From Astropecten irregularis (Eukaryota > Echinodermata > Asteroidea > Paxillosida > Astropectinidae), in assembly GCA_963971285.1 (NCBI GenBank), contig OZ020265.1:4876270-4940269 (forward strand): a DNA stretch of 64,000 nt, given 5' to 3'. The notes below the pieces were generated by a model, which saw nothing but the letters and a program-made list of their open reading frames with translations, did not search any database and was not told the DNA's origin. Made by a program: the position numbers and the translations under genes. How positions within the stretch are numbered: the first letter of the stretch is position 1; each line of letters opens with the position of its first letter. Positions 32,670-45,002 of the stretch are shown here, in pieces.

Positions 32670-33800
32670 CCTGTAAACATAATATCTTACTATGTTTCTG
32701 CACACGAATTACAAAAATTGATCCCCATTCTAATGCTGGAACAATATCTGAGACAGTTTCACAGGGTATCCCATTAGTTTGTACACATCTACCCAGCTGA
32801 ATAAACTGATCAAAGGAACTCACATAATTTTAGTAGCTGTCTCGCATACGGGGGAACAGCTTTTGATTGTTCTTAATTGTTTTGTCTTGTCCCGCTTTTC
32901 CCCCATAGACATTACACGGGGGTTATCTACAAGTCACTTCTACGCTTATGTCAATTCCGATGAACTTCATACACAGTACAGGCATAGTAAGACCACCACC
33001 CAAGATGCCATGGCGAAACTTGTCGTCATCATGACGTCTTTAAGTGCACCATGACGTCATCTTAAAAGTGAAAATATTAGGTCTCTTTATCTCCGAAACT
33101 GCATGGAAGTCCGATGCAATTCAAACTTTTTTACCTTTTCTTTATAACTTATGGACGGCGAATCGATTTTTTCCAGAAACGCACATAAGCGAATATCCGA
33201 TCATGATAAAACTTGGTAGGTAAGTAGGGAATGGCACTAGTATCTTAAATGTGAAGTGACGTCACTGATTTTTGCATTAGCTTTGAATAATGAATCTTGC
33301 CAATTTGAGTCAAACATAACACTAAACAAGGGCTTTTGAAAATTTCGGACCACTGATATGGCTATCAATAGTACTGGGCCAATTGTGTACACGTGAATGG
33401 AACAAGACTACCTAGAAAATCAATCATTTTGCTGTTTCCACCGCCCATATATGCACAACCATACATAATATGCGCGCTGGCCTATGGTTGACTCTGCCAT
33501 TTCTGTGTTTCTCATGGCCGTGAGTATGTATCTGTATCTGTATACGTGTATTGATGGAGTGAAGACGCTCCTGATAGTTGTTTACGACAATTAAGTCTGT
33601 TGGCCGCAATGCTTGGTTAGCAAAAAGTGACGTTAGGCTCCCTCCAGTTCCCCCCCCCCCTAGATTACGAGCTTTAAGTTTTTCAATTTCCGAATAAATT
33701 TTACTTTGACAAATGTTTGCCCATGGGATGCTCCATTTCGTGTGCGTTATTCGAGACATTTAGTACGTTTTTAGAGTTTCGCGTGAAGCGGGCGTAGCAC
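32670..33800. other. Non-coding stretch
   Basis: No coding domain recognised. A CATGACGTC and an ACCATGACGTCATC near 33,030-33,060 resemble the HINE monomer core but without other HINE parts. A run of nine or more C residues lies at about 33,650. Confidence 0.3.
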
Positions 33801-36075
33801 TGTAACATAATATCTTGATGATTTCTTGTTCATTGGCGAAAAGAAGGAGCAATGTGCGTTCCTGTTCATCTACATTCTTAGATGTTTGCAGGCAGCTACA
33901 TGTACCACTGGCGGACGAAAAGACGGAGGGCCCTTGTCAAACTATTACTTATTTGGGTTTGGAAATTGATACAGTTAGGCGTGAGATTCGGGTGCCAAGT
34001 AACAAAGTACTGACGCTTCGGGAAAAAAATCACTCTTGACTGGGCAGAAAGAAGTTGACCGTGCGGGAAATACAATCCTTAGTCGTGCAGTCGCGCCAGG
34101 CCGGGCGTTCACCAGGCGTTTAATTAACCTATCTCGAGGGCTTGCAAAGCCGCACCATAAAACACACATATCAGTAGGCACAAAGATAGACTTAATGTGG
34201 TTGGAATTTCTTGATCATTTCAATTTCGTGTCTCCGTTTCACGATCAGGGCTGGCTCGACAACGACACATTAGAACTGTTTTTAATACCGATGCTTGGCT
34301 TTGGTGGTTACTTTTAATAACGGTCAGTGGTTTCAAGGGAAGTGGGCTCCTGAGCTAGTCGCATGCTCGCCAACCATAGCCTACTGTGAATTCTATCCGT
34401 TGGTGATTGCCGTGTATTGCTGGTCTCCCAGTTGGCTAACCGCAGGGTCCGTTTTCGGACTGAAAACGAGGCCGTTGTTCATATTATCCTCACATTGCGA
34501 TATGATCATGCAATTAGTGCGCCTGTTTATTTGCCATAGTCTGCGATTAAACATCACGTTTGAGGCCGCTCACATTCCGGGAATTTGAAAAGACACAGCC
34601 GATTCCCTTTCTCGTTTCCAGGGGGATCGCTTCCGTTCCCTCGCCCCTTAGGCCAAGAACAATATGACCCCAATCCCAGACATCCAGCGGAAGTGTTAGA
34701 AGGTAAGATGCACCGCCTTTTGATGGCAGCTTCGGCTTCAAACACTCAAAACACACAAAACTTATCAAACTGGTTGGCGGGCATTTTCCTTATTCAAACC
34801 TGCTGAGGTTGGTCAATTCATTGCATGGTTGTCCTTACAAGGCTTAGCAGCATCTACAATTGCCACATACGTGGCAGGTGTTGGCTATTATCATAAGATT
34901 GGGGGTTTGGACAGATCCCACCCATCATGACCCATGCATGATTTTTTTTAGAGAATAAACTATTAACCGGTTGTCGTAGGGATAAGGCAGGTAGCGACAA
35001 ACGGTGGCCCATGACCATTCCGGTCTTGGCCAGAATTATGCACGCACTTCCTCATGTATGTATCACTATGAAATTGTTCTTTTCCGTGCGGTTATGCTTG
35101 GCGCCGTTTTGGGGTTTAACATGACATAACATAACAAATTACATTTATATAGCGCTAAATACAAAGTTTCTACGCGCTTAAACATTACAATACATAGGAG
35201 AACAAACATATTACAACAACGGTACTGAATCTACTAATTAAACTTCACTATGAATAATGTTGATCAAACAAGTGGGTTTTAAGTGTTGATTTGAAACTGT
35301 TGTGTTGAGTTTATGCGCATTGGCGATTTTGCCGCAATTTCTAAAACCCACATACAAAAATCGGTCCTACGTTCATCTGACGTGGAATTTTTGCGCCTTA
35401 TCGAAACGGAGGCTTAGGCTCAGGCTCGGCTCTGTCATCCATAATCTGCAAATATAGTTCGTGGTTTTTCATTGGAGCTGAAGCTCTGTTTTCCTTTTCA
35501 AACCAGAGAATCTACTTCCGAACCTTAGCCAAAAGCCTCTATTTTGATACTCGTTAAATTATAATGGATTCAGGTCTGGGTTGTAAGCCACAAGTTCGCT
35601 AGAATGGTCTGGGTGGAGCCAGATTCGCCGCCATTGAGAAACTTAAAAATGACCCTTATCGCCGTTGGCCACAGCCGGCCATGTTAATTGTTCACATTGG
35701 AACAAACGACTTAATAGATACCGATTTTTTGCAGTATGCGACAGCGTGTTAAGCTTCATGGGCTTGAATATAGATATGCGTTCCCGGGAACCAAGATTGT
35801 CTGGTCCAATATATTGCCGCGTGCCTGTTACTTTGGTGCCACAGATCAGCAAAGAATAAAAATGATGAGGCGCAGTGTTAACGCAGTGGGCCCGTTCGTT
35901 TGGCAGTCCCAACGGAGTGCCAGTTCTTAACCATCCTCAGTTTAAGTGGTGCGAATTTGGGCTGTTCCGCTACGACGGCGTTCTCCTGTCGAAAACCGGA
36001 AATATGCATTTTAGGTCCAACCTGTGCGATTGCATTGACGCCACATTTGGTTAAAGTTTTCTTGGGCAGCATAGT
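33800..36075 (+). mobile_element. Degenerate Ngaro-type (DIRS order) retrotransposon
   Basis: Pieces in order: RT end (CRQLHVPLADEKTEG, ITYLGLEIDTVRREIRVP), DIRS-type RNase H (NGQWFQGKW, CEFYPLVIAVYCW, ITFEAAHIPGI), tyrosine recombinase N-terminal part (TGWRAFSLFKPAEVGQF, LAASTIATYVAGV), and the recombinase core start (MTIPVLARIMHALPHVC, APFWGL). The core is cut at about 35,118, before the catalytic Arg. After other repeat DNA an SGNH hydrolase follows (LIVHIGTND, FPGTKIVWSNILPR, FRYDGVLLS). RT-RH-YR plus an SGNH hydrolase ORF is the Ngaro pattern known from sea urchin and fish. All frames are broken. Confidence 0.8.
35118..35610. repeat. Repeat DNA inserted in the Ngaro-type element
   Basis: 35,118-35,240 contains ACATTTATATAGCGCTAAAT, a word common in invertebrate interspersed repeats. 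35,405-35,600 is a degraded GGCTCC-type MITE copy (GGCTCAGGCTCGGCTCTG, GAGCTGAAGCTCTG). No coding capacity. Confidence 0.5.
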
Positions 36076-36493
36076 GTTTCCAGTTTTAGTGTTGTATTGT
36101 TGGTCAGGTTTCCTTGTTTTCTGGTTTTAGCGGGCAGGCTGCCTGTCGTTCCAGTAGGGGAGCGCCCATCGCGTTTGACAGGAATTGTTTGGAAGCGACG
36201 GGCAACAATGCCTCAATTCAAATAAATGAACAATTAGTTAAGAAGACTTGGAATTTTCCTTTAAAATTTTTACAGATTAATTCGTGTTCATTGTTACAAC
36301 TATACGCCAAGCACCCGCTTGTTCTGGCGGGCTTCCCATTCCAACCGTATGTGCCAACGGTGGAACAAATCGGCGTATTTTCATATTATCATTGTAATGT
36401 ACACTGTGACTATACGCCCATTTGTTCTGATGGGGATAGTTTTATGCCAAGCGTGGCAAGTATTTGGGCAAACGTGCACACGTTTTCTTTTAA

Positions 36494-36851
36494 AGGTAGT
36501 ATCATAATTTGGTAAGAGACCAAAACAGAAATGTTCACAGATTTACGTATAACTTACAGGGTATGAAGATGGTGGTTGTAGAAACATACGGTTAAACATT
36601 TTCCGCCTGAAATGGTGTATTTATCCAGAAATTAGTAAAACAACGACAGAAAATCTTTTTGATCTTTTAAAAGATCAAAAATAAAAGAGAAAAGACTTAA
36701 GAAATACTGTGGCTGTTTTTCAATGTTTTCTCAAAAAGTGGGCTACGTATGGGACTGAAATTTTCACAGATGACTGTTACTGTATCTGTCTTGGTATTTT
36801 TGCCCATGAATCTGTATTTCTTTGATAAAAAGTATGAGTATGATACTACCT
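36494..36851 (-). mobile_element. MITE family A, complete, inverted copy
   Basis: 358 bp between TTAA at 36490-36493 and 36852-36855; it is the reverse complement of the 9,859 copy, with the same ends and central GATCTTTTAAAAGATC. Confidence 0.85.
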
Positions 36852-37939
36852 TTAAATGCCAGTTTATCTCAAAGGTGTTTGTAAAATTGAATAAAGAAAA
36901 AATTGCGGTGCGAAGAGCTCTACCCAAAAGTCAAACTTTGTTTCAAGTTGTATTGTGTGTGTCGTCTGAGAATAAATTGATGTTAAATGTTTTTTTTTCA
37001 TATAAAAATACCACAAGTCCAGTATCCAGAAACGGAGTTTAGGAAATGCTTGAAACATGGACATGTGTCATACCACTGTATTACCAGTAGCATTCTGTAC
37101 GATGAATTATTCAAATGCTGAAAATGATATCAGTAATTAAACTTTCCATTGCAAGCTGAAAACGTTTGGATAATAGTATTGTTACCATTGAAAAACCCAT
37201 GCCTTACCAAGTCTTGAGTTGGTGGAAGGTATTAATATTCATTCCTAAATATTCATTTAGAACATGATTTGAAAACAAGTTTGATGTTGAAATCACACAC
37301 ATAGATTAAACAGCCTGAATAAACAGCAACTTAATCTTCCACTTGTGTTGCTGCTTGTTTTTGTAATTATATAAACCCATAAATGGATATTAAATATCCA
37401 TTCAAAACAAAAATACATTGTTTATCTCAAACTGTAAAGATGGTTTATTGTTACCCCAAGATAAAATATGAAAAGAATGATCCCAAATACTTGTTTGAAA
37501 AATGATGGATATTTTGAAATAAACGAAGCATTTAATGTGGTAAAATGATAATATATGTTTTAAGCTTTGCCTTATTTTGGGTTTGTCTGTCAGTGCTTAC
37601 ATGTATTCATTATTAAGAATGGTTTTGATCTTAGATAACAAATGTTTAGGTCTTTGTTTGAATAATTCCTCGGAAATTACACCATTTCAGTTGAGCACCG
37701 TCTACATATCCTGGAAGTTATACGTTCACCTGTGATAAATTTTTTCCGGTTATGTTACAAATCCTGTACTGTACATTTAAGTCTTAATAATCCTCTCTTG
37801 AAAGAATAGCTGGGGTATCGCTTTTGCCAAATGGCCTAACCTTGCATTGTTGCAAACTATCGGGTGTCAAAAAAGTAGTTTTAACTGTGCTCACTCTCTC
37901 TCTCGCTCTGTGTAAAGGAACTTGCCAATATCCCTTTAA

Positions 37940-38297
37940 AGGTAGTGTCATATTTTGTTTTGTTTTTCAAAGAAATCCGGATTAATTGGCAAAAATATAA
38001 AGGAAGATACCGGAATATATCTGTGAAAATTTCAATCCATACGTTGCCCGATTTTTGAGAAAACAGCAAAAAACGTTCACAGTATTTCATAAGTCTTTTC
38101 TATTTTATTTTTAATCTTTAAAAGAAATCAAATAATTGTTTTCATTGGTTTTACTCTTTTCTTGATAAATGCAGAATTTCAGGTAGACGCATTTTAACGG
38201 TATGTTTCTAACACCAACACCTTTATATCATGTAAGTTGTAGGTATGAATCTGTGAAGATTTCTGTTTCGGTATGCTACCAAGGTATGATACTACCT
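37940..38297 (+). mobile_element. MITE family A, complete
   Basis: 358 bp, TTAA at 37936-37939 and 38298-38301, ends AGGTAGTGTCATATTTTG and GGTATGATACTACCT. Confidence 0.85.
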
Positions 38298-38479
38298 TTA
38301 ACAGATCTATTTTACTGGAATACATTTCCTACATTATCAATACAGTCTCCTATTCGAGGAATCTGATAAGAATCCGTATTCGTAACTGTTTAACACCTTA
38401 CCGAAATCAATACAGAATCTCAGTTACCCCTGTGGTAACTTAAAGAGGGTTGTTTGACACATCAATATCACCAAATTAA

Positions 38480-39235
38480 AGGTAATTTTACACTTTGGTT
38501 TTTGTAAATAATAAAATGCAGATTCATGGGCAGAAATATTAAGAAAGATACGGTAACAGTCATCTGTGAAATTCCCAGTCCAATACGGTGCCCACTTTTT
38601 GAGAAAACAGTGACAACACGGCCACAGTATTTTTAAATCTATTCATATGAGTTTTGATCTTCGTGAGATCAAAATTGTTTATCGTCTTTGGTTGTATGCA
38701 TTTCTGTACTGGGGCATGCGACATCGGCCCGTTCCGGCCAGCTCGGCCGCGGTCACGATGGCCCCCATTGGGGGCCTTATTTGTCTATTTTAGGCCTTAA
38801 AAGATGCACCTGTTTTATGTTACTCGCCCTCCCTGCTGCTTATGTTTCTACCATCGCCATCTTTATATCCTAAGTTATATAGCTAAATTAATATGTGAAG
38901 ATTTCTGTTTCGGTATGCTACAAAAGTATGATAGTACCCAGGTACAGCACAGGATTAGTAACATATACCCAAACAAAAATGTTCACAGATTGTATGTATG
39001 GTGATCGTATATAAACATACCGTAAACATATTTTCAGCTGAAATGCTGTATTAATCCAGAAACTAGTAAAAACAACGACCGAATATAATTTTGATCTCGG
39101 GATGAGATCAAAACTCGTATCATTTACATACCAATAGATTTGAAAATACTGTCCTGTACAGTTTCCGATGATGACATGAGCAGCTGTTTGCAGCTGCTGT
39201 TCTGTCACCTCAGTTACCAATCCTGTATTATACCT
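38480..39235. mobile_element. Composite: MITE family A copy abutting a family B copy
   Basis: A family A copy (38,480 to about 38,939) carries an extra block of roughly 100 bp containing a GC-rich GGCCGCGG core. Its right end directly meets a family B copy (38,940-39,235) in the opposite orientation, with ends AGGTACAGCACAGGATT and AATCCTGTATTATACCT. TTAA borders only the outer ends (38476-38479 and 39236-39239). Confidence 0.7.
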
Positions 39236-39363
39236 TTAACTAATACACTAAATGAATTACTTCACATACCTGTTCTTTTGATCTTTTCGAAACCGATCTC
39301 CGTTCATCTACGTCAAAGAAGTCATCTTAAAGAGTACATCGCAGTTGAAAACCAAAAACAAAG

Positions 39364-39440
39364 ATAATTTGTAGCTGGTAGGGCGTCTGCACTGGTAAAC
39401 TGAAGGACGTGGGTTCGAACTCCAGCCGAGCAAACCTGTG
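39364..39440 (+). repeat. tRNA-derived SINE head
   Basis: A box TAGCTGGTAGGGCG (39,372) and B box GGGTTCGAACTCC (39,411) at tRNA spacing, followed by non-tRNA sequence. Not an intact tRNA gene: the acceptor arms do not pair. Confidence 0.65.
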
Positions 39441-40540
39441 GGATTATGTGCTTTGAATTCTTTGAACGGCTACTCGGAGAGTTAACTTCGCATGCAGTAC
39501 TCGTCGGGTAAGTTCTGTGGCGTCTGCAATCCGTCCCACTCCGCTGTGATCAGGGCGTCTGTGGTCAGGCACACACTCTCTTAAAGCAAACCTGTCTTCA
39601 GAAAGATTTCACGTCGGATGCATGAGACCACGTGACACAAAAAGGAGGAGCAATCTCATCAAAATATCAACCGAGTTTTAACCACACCCTAAGTTTTCTG
39701 ATGCTGTTTCAGCTTTTGCATATAGCAATTCTGGAGTTTCAGACATCAGACATGACGGCAGCTTGTGACAGTCTATAGGCCGGGCTGCATGCACGATTAC
39801 GTAGATACAATATTCAGCAAAGGATCTTAATCAAACGGTCTCTTGGCCTCAATAAATAATTAATATTCGCGCATATCTATTAACTTCAACTAAAACTTGC
39901 AATCGACCATCATCTTCAAATGTCATAATAACTGGTAAATATAGATATAGTAATAAAGACAGGCCATGACAATATTTTTGATAAATACAAAGAAGCCCGA
40001 ATCCGCCGAGTTTCCAATAACAATCATTCCGATGTCTCGTCATGCCTGCAAAAAATCTCGCAAAGCGACGTTTGCTGCCTCCGTCAGAGGCAGTGGGAAG
40101 ATTAAAAGCGGTTTTTGTTTTTGGAATGCGCCGAGCGGAATAAAACGCCTTCTGTTATGACAACAAGATGAGCGTATTCGTGGAGTCCGAGCAGAAATTT
40201 AAATTTGATTGTTCATTTCCTAAGAAGACGAGAATTTCGGGCTGAGTATTTCCCACCATGATTGCGGCAAATATTTACATCTTTACGGACTCGTGGGCTT
40301 CTAACTTTTTGTTCCTGAATTTGATGTTTGCAGACCTTGGCGAGGGATAAAAGAAAAATTAGAAACGGAAATGGGGGAAATTGTGATCAAAACAAAATGA
40401 AAACGTCTTGAAGCGAAGTAGTCTTAATTTTATCGCGTCCATCCCAACTGCATCGTACGACATGAAGGGCTTTGCTAATTTATCAAAACTGTCGAAAACA
40501 AAAAAGGCTAAAAAGCACAGAATAGCACTACAGCAGCTCA
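39440..40540. other. Non-coding stretch between SINE and pentanucleotide tract
   Basis: Open frames are short and without domain features. I see no transposon ends. Confidence 0.25.
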
Positions 40541-40544
40541 CATT

Positions 40545-40830
40545 ACATCACATGACATCGCAATACGTCACATCACACACATGACATGACATGACAAGAC
40601 ATGACATGACATGACATGGCATCACATCACATTCCATCACATTCCATCGCATCAAATCACATCCCATCGCATGACATCACATCACACGATATCACATGAC
40701 AACACATGACAACACTTCCCATCAAATGAGATGACATCACATGACATGACGTCACATCAAATGACATCACACCGCATGACATGACATGACATGACATGAC
40801 ATGACATGACCCGACACGACATGCCATGCC
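40545..40830. repeat. Degenerate CATGA pentanucleotide tract
   Basis: About 290 bases of ACATGACATGACAT, ACATCACATC and related units, including a purer run of ATGAC at about 40,780-40,810. Simple satellite-like DNA. Confidence 0.9.
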
Positions 40831-40869
40831 ACAAAGAAAATTAACTATATTAGGGACACCGCCAAGGCT

Positions 40870-41060
40870 GAATGGATAGCTCAGTTGGTTGTGCGCCTGT
40901 ATGTTTTTCCGGAGATCGCTGGTTAGAGTTCTACTCCACTTTTCAATGATTAAAAACTCAGCCAGTTTCCCTTGTGGTTGTTATGTATACCCGAGGATGG
41001 GACTTAGGGAGATTTTCCCTCAGGGTCGTGCGACAACTTTATTTACCTATTTCTAAACAT
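40870..41060 (+). repeat. tRNA-derived SINE remnant
   Basis: GGATAGCTCAGTTGG is a strong A box; the matching B box is damaged (GGTTAGAGTTCT for GGTTCGAGTTC). A non-tRNA tail follows. Confidence 0.6.
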
Positions 41061-41571
41061 CCGCTAAACCAATGAACTTGAAATTGGCATAATTATGTCT
41101 TCTTTTAAAATATGGACAGCAAAAATGTATGTCCTTAAAAGGTAGCTGGTATAATAGGGAGACACCGACAAGTTTCCCTATTTGCCGATGTCTCCCAAAT
41201 ATTCACTTTAAGACGCTAAAATGTCTCCCTGATATCCTTTCATATCATTCTTATTATGACATGCAAATTGTCTTTCTTTTTCCTATGGCTGAGATTATAA
41301 ATATTAATAATTTCTGACCATTATAGCACAAGAATTACAAAATTATTTAATGACGGCATCACAGACTGGCACGTTATCCGAATAAAACGTTTCCTCATTA
41401 TCCACTACGGTTACCGTTGAGTATGAAAATAACCTCTGCCAAAATTCATCATGATTATTTCATTGTTATTGCAGTGCGCCGAGAAGTAGGCCATATGCAT
41501 CGGCTTCTGCTGTACAGCGCTGCGTTTATGAAGATTGAGCCGAAATTGAAATTGATTGCGCTTTTGCTTAA

Positions 41572-41929
41572 AGGTACAATACAGGACTGGTAAAACATAT
41601 CCCAACAGAAATGTTCACATATTTACGTGTAACTTCCATGGCATGGAAATGGTGCTGGAAGAATTATACCGTTGTATTTCCGCCTGAAATGCTGTATTTA
41701 TCCAGAAATTTGTAAAACAAACACAGACAACAGTTTTGATCTCGGGGTAAGATCAAAACCATTCTTTATAATGTTTCATAAGAACAACTGAGTCAGTTTT
41801 CGCTATTTTCTCGTGACTCAAATGTCCAATTGATCTCAAATGTTCACAGTTTTATTATTTCATGTACATGGTGGATCAGACAAAGTGTGAGTGCTGCTAT
41901 GTGCTCTTTATTAATCATGTATCGTACCT
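41572..41929 (-). mobile_element. MITE family B, complete
   Basis: 358 bp, TTAA at 41568-41571 and 41930-41933. Ends AGGTACAATACAGGACTGG and AATCATGTATCGTACCT. It shares the interior of family A (CCGCCTGAAATGCTGTATTTA, TTTTGATCTCGGGG) but has different termini. Confidence 0.8.
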
Positions 41930-42430
41930 TTAAAAACGTAATGCAGCAAGTATTTTCATCTCTTATGAGATTGGAGACTTCTAACTCGGCGCACCTCGTG
42001 TAAATATCTTTCAGTATATGATGGTCAGGCCACTAGATGAATAAAACACAATACGGGAGAATGGATCATCAGAAAAGAAGGAGCATTAAGTAACGCGAAG
42101 TCGTCTTCATGTATTTTTTTCGGGTGCAACACAGCCGCCATTTCCCACAAGAAGACACTGGCTTGTCCTCATGTATAACTGTAACTGATCCCCAACTTAT
42201 CAAAATCAAAGTATTTGTGTTTTATTATGTTGACCACACAACTATTTCGCTATTTATTTGCTACTAAAGAAAATACCACTGATCGATTTAGATTTAAACA
42301 ATCAGATTTTTAATTGTTCAATTTAAAATGATGAGCAGCTCTATAAGTGAGGCCCATATTCTGAAACAATGTTGTAAGGTGGCGATACATGGCTAAGATT
42401 GTTTTAAATATTTTGGAGCGTAAAGACTTC

Positions 42431-42574
42431 TGGGGTCCATTTCACCAAACTCATCGCAACTTACAATCAATCGTAGGATCCATGATGCATTGCAGCCCAA
42501 CATAGGATACGATGGGTTATCCATCGTAACTCTAGTTACGATCGATCGTAGGGCTTCGTGAAATCGCCACCCCA
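42431..42574. mobile_element. 144-bp palindromic MITE (TGGGGT...ACCCCA)
   Basis: Ends TGGGGTCCATTTCACCAAAC and GGGCTTCGTGAAATCGCCA then CCCCA are inverted. Interior ATCGTAGG, GTAACTCTAGTTAC and GATCGATC are themselves palindromic. A related copy is at about 62,011-62,142. Confidence 0.7.
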
Positions 42575-42893
42575 AGTTGACAACCAATGGAGTGTATTGT
42601 AAGTAGCATCAGTACGTCCGATAATGATGTCGGCCGCGGCTGATGGCTAAAAAAAACTATTCTTGTGCTTGTCCCAACTGAACCAATAAAAACAAAATAC
42701 ATAAATAAAGAACAATCGCCTCTTATTAACTGGCGCTATACGGCTTCCGTACTAGACTACCGTAATTGACTCTAAGCAGATTCAAGCTAACTAGTTACAG
42801 TTATAGTCTGAAGAGTATTATATACTTATAGATCCTAATTTCTTGGATGTATACGGCCTAATGGTTACTTGACGGGAGTTTAATTAATATTTT

Positions 42894-43013
42894 ATGAAGC
42901 TCACTGATATAACTGGGGCCGAAGAACGTCATTTCAAGTTCGTCCCTCTGGACGGCCAGATTGTGCGTCGGGAGGAGAGTGCACAGCTGAACAACGAGCC
43001 GGTGGACGCTGAC
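42894..43013 (+). CDS. Possible short coding fragment, interrupted by a MITE
   Basis: From ATG at 42,894 the frame reads MKLTDITGAEERHFKFVPLD, then GQIVRREESAQLNNEPVDAD. It is GC-richer than its surroundings. The MITE starting at 43,014 then brings a stop. Beyond the MITE, 43,258-43,300 reads VSVEPDSADLSPY then TAG, which would be a sensible C-terminus. It looks like the last exon of an unidentified gene, or a retrocopy, split by insertion. I do not recognise the protein. Confidence 0.3.
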
Positions 43014-43257
43014 CTGGGGTCAATTTCATAGAGCTGCTTAGCACAAAAATTCATATACATGACATATCTGTCTGAATAAAAACAGGATTAACAATTAAAT
43101 TTCCATGTGTTGTGTATCGCTTGTGATTGTTCTTTGGATGTTGTTTGCTGACCATGAATATTAAGTTGAATTTTCAATGGTGGTTTGTTTTATTGGTTAA
43201 GCTATTTTTTTGCTAAGCAATTTTTTGTGCTAAGCAGCCGTATGAAATTTGCCCCAG
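43014..43257. mobile_element. 244-bp MITE with about 38-bp inverted ends
   Basis: Left CTGGGGTCAATTTCATAGAG then CTGCTTAGCACAAAAA; right TTTTTTGTGCTAAGCAGC then CGTATGAAATTTGCCCCAG. The ends are inverted complements at roughly 34 of 38 positions. No reading frame. Confidence 0.85.
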
Positions 43258-43299
43258 TTTCAGTTGAACCCGACTCAGCAGACTTGTCGCCTTATTAGC

Positions 43300-44815
43300 C
43301 GGTAACCCTCGTTAAAGGACAATGAACATTTCGTAATTATTTGTACATTTGTACATGATACCTTGATTGCTTAACTGTTTTGTGACTGTTCCCAACTGAA
43401 CCAATAAAAACATTATAACCTTATGGTGTGTTTGAGCCAAAGAGAATGAACACGGTTTGTATTTTTGTTTAAATGTTCTAGAAGAACCTCTTTTTTTAAA
43501 AGAGAGAAAAAATGTATTTTGTTTCCATGGTTTTCTATTTAAACTGTTCTACCTCATGTATTCTAAGAGAGCAATTGGGAAGTTTTTCAGTTCTAAGTCA
43601 ACCTCATGGACCCTGGAAAATTATGATTGTGTAAGTCAACCTCATGGTGAGGTTTGTTAGAATGTATAAAATGGTTAAGGGTCAACACTGTTTCTTTCTT
43701 TATTTATTTTAATATGTAAGCTGTTAGGTCGAGACGGCCTAAGTTTAGCCGGGTCCTGTGTGGCGAAACAGCCAGTGGACTTGTCGAGTCTAATCGGACA
43801 TGTCTGGTTGCCAGACGTCCGTCGCATTCATTATAGTGCGTAGTCGGTAAATGTTAGCGACTTCGTCTCCAGACTCCATAGAAGAAGCATCGTAACGTTA
43901 GAGCAAGGGCGATTGTTATTCAGCCTCACATACGAGCGATCTACTGACAGTTCTTACAGTCTGTTGAGGGCAGCGAAGCGGGTGAGAGATAAGAGTCACT
44001 GTAGTATGTTATCACTTATAATAAGTGGGGAGTGTTAGCTTGGGTGGGTGTAGGTTGAGCAGAAGTGGCTAGAGTCGTTTGGGCCTGTGTGGTTTGCGCA
44101 ACTGGTCCCCGTTGTGGGAATTTGGGTTGCTGGAAGCGTGTCGGCCTGGTCTCGTGTAGTCACACTGAGGTTTACTCAGAGCTCCGTAACCTAAGCCGTA
44201 GCTTGCATGTATTAAAGTTGTTACGAGGTTTACTCTCATATTATTTGGGCTAGTATGTGCAGTTGCATCAAGCAACTTGCATGACTTGTTACTGTTGATC
44301 ATACTTGGTGCCACAGTGAGGTTTATAGTCGCTGTGGGTTTACACTTGTTGTAATACAAGAGGTTTATTATGTAAACTTTATGCAGAATATTTATGATTA
44401 CTTGGCCTATTAAATTGATTACTGTGGTGAGGTTCATCAGCCACAGGCATTGATGCACAGTTGAGGTTTAGACTGTGAGGTTGACTTGTGAGGAAGTGTT
44501 GAGATAATAAAACAGTTGTTGTTGTTGTTCTCGAAGACACTGTGTGAACTGAGGTTCATTGAGGTTTATTGAGGTTCACCTGACTTGGTTGATAATTGGT
44601 AGCCACGTTGATTGTCATTTCCTTTAGGGTTGGTATATTTCCAACAAACGAACAGGCCTTGGATTTGAGTCCTCCGTTCGTGATATAATCCCCTCTTGCG
44701 TGTAAATAACCGCTCATGTGCATGTGAGGTTCATTAAATAATTTTGTGGGATAGCCCATGGTCGCTGTTGGTGGATTTGCCAGGGGTTTATTCACCGACG
44801 GGTGGCCCGGTTCGC
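43300..44815 (+). repeat. 5' LTR/leader region of the plus-strand LTR retrotransposon
   Basis: It ends just before TGGTGTCAGAAGTGGGAT (44,821), a sequence of the kind found at the primer-binding site of Gypsy elements. AATAAA lies at 44,508. The left border is unknown because no 3' LTR is present. GAGGTTYA recurs at least nine times between 44,160 and 44,980. CCCAACTGAACCAATAAAAA occurs at about 42,677 and 43,392, so the unit may reach further left. Confidence 0.5.
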
Positions 44816-45002
44816 CAAAAATGGTGTCAGAAGTGGGATCCTTTTAGGATTGCTTTTGACGTGGTGTACGACAACCTGTGTTGTTAGGTTGTCGAGATTG
44901 ACCAATAACCCTCAGTGAGGTGTTGTGATTTTTTGTTGCAGCTATTGTTGTAGCACGGTACTGGTGTGAGGTTTACCACCAGTGGGAACTTGAGACGTCA
45001 CG

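Noticed and set aside
39364..40935. Functional tRNA genes from A- and B-box matches
   Set aside because: Acceptor and anticodon stems do not pair and one B box is mutated; these are SINE heads.
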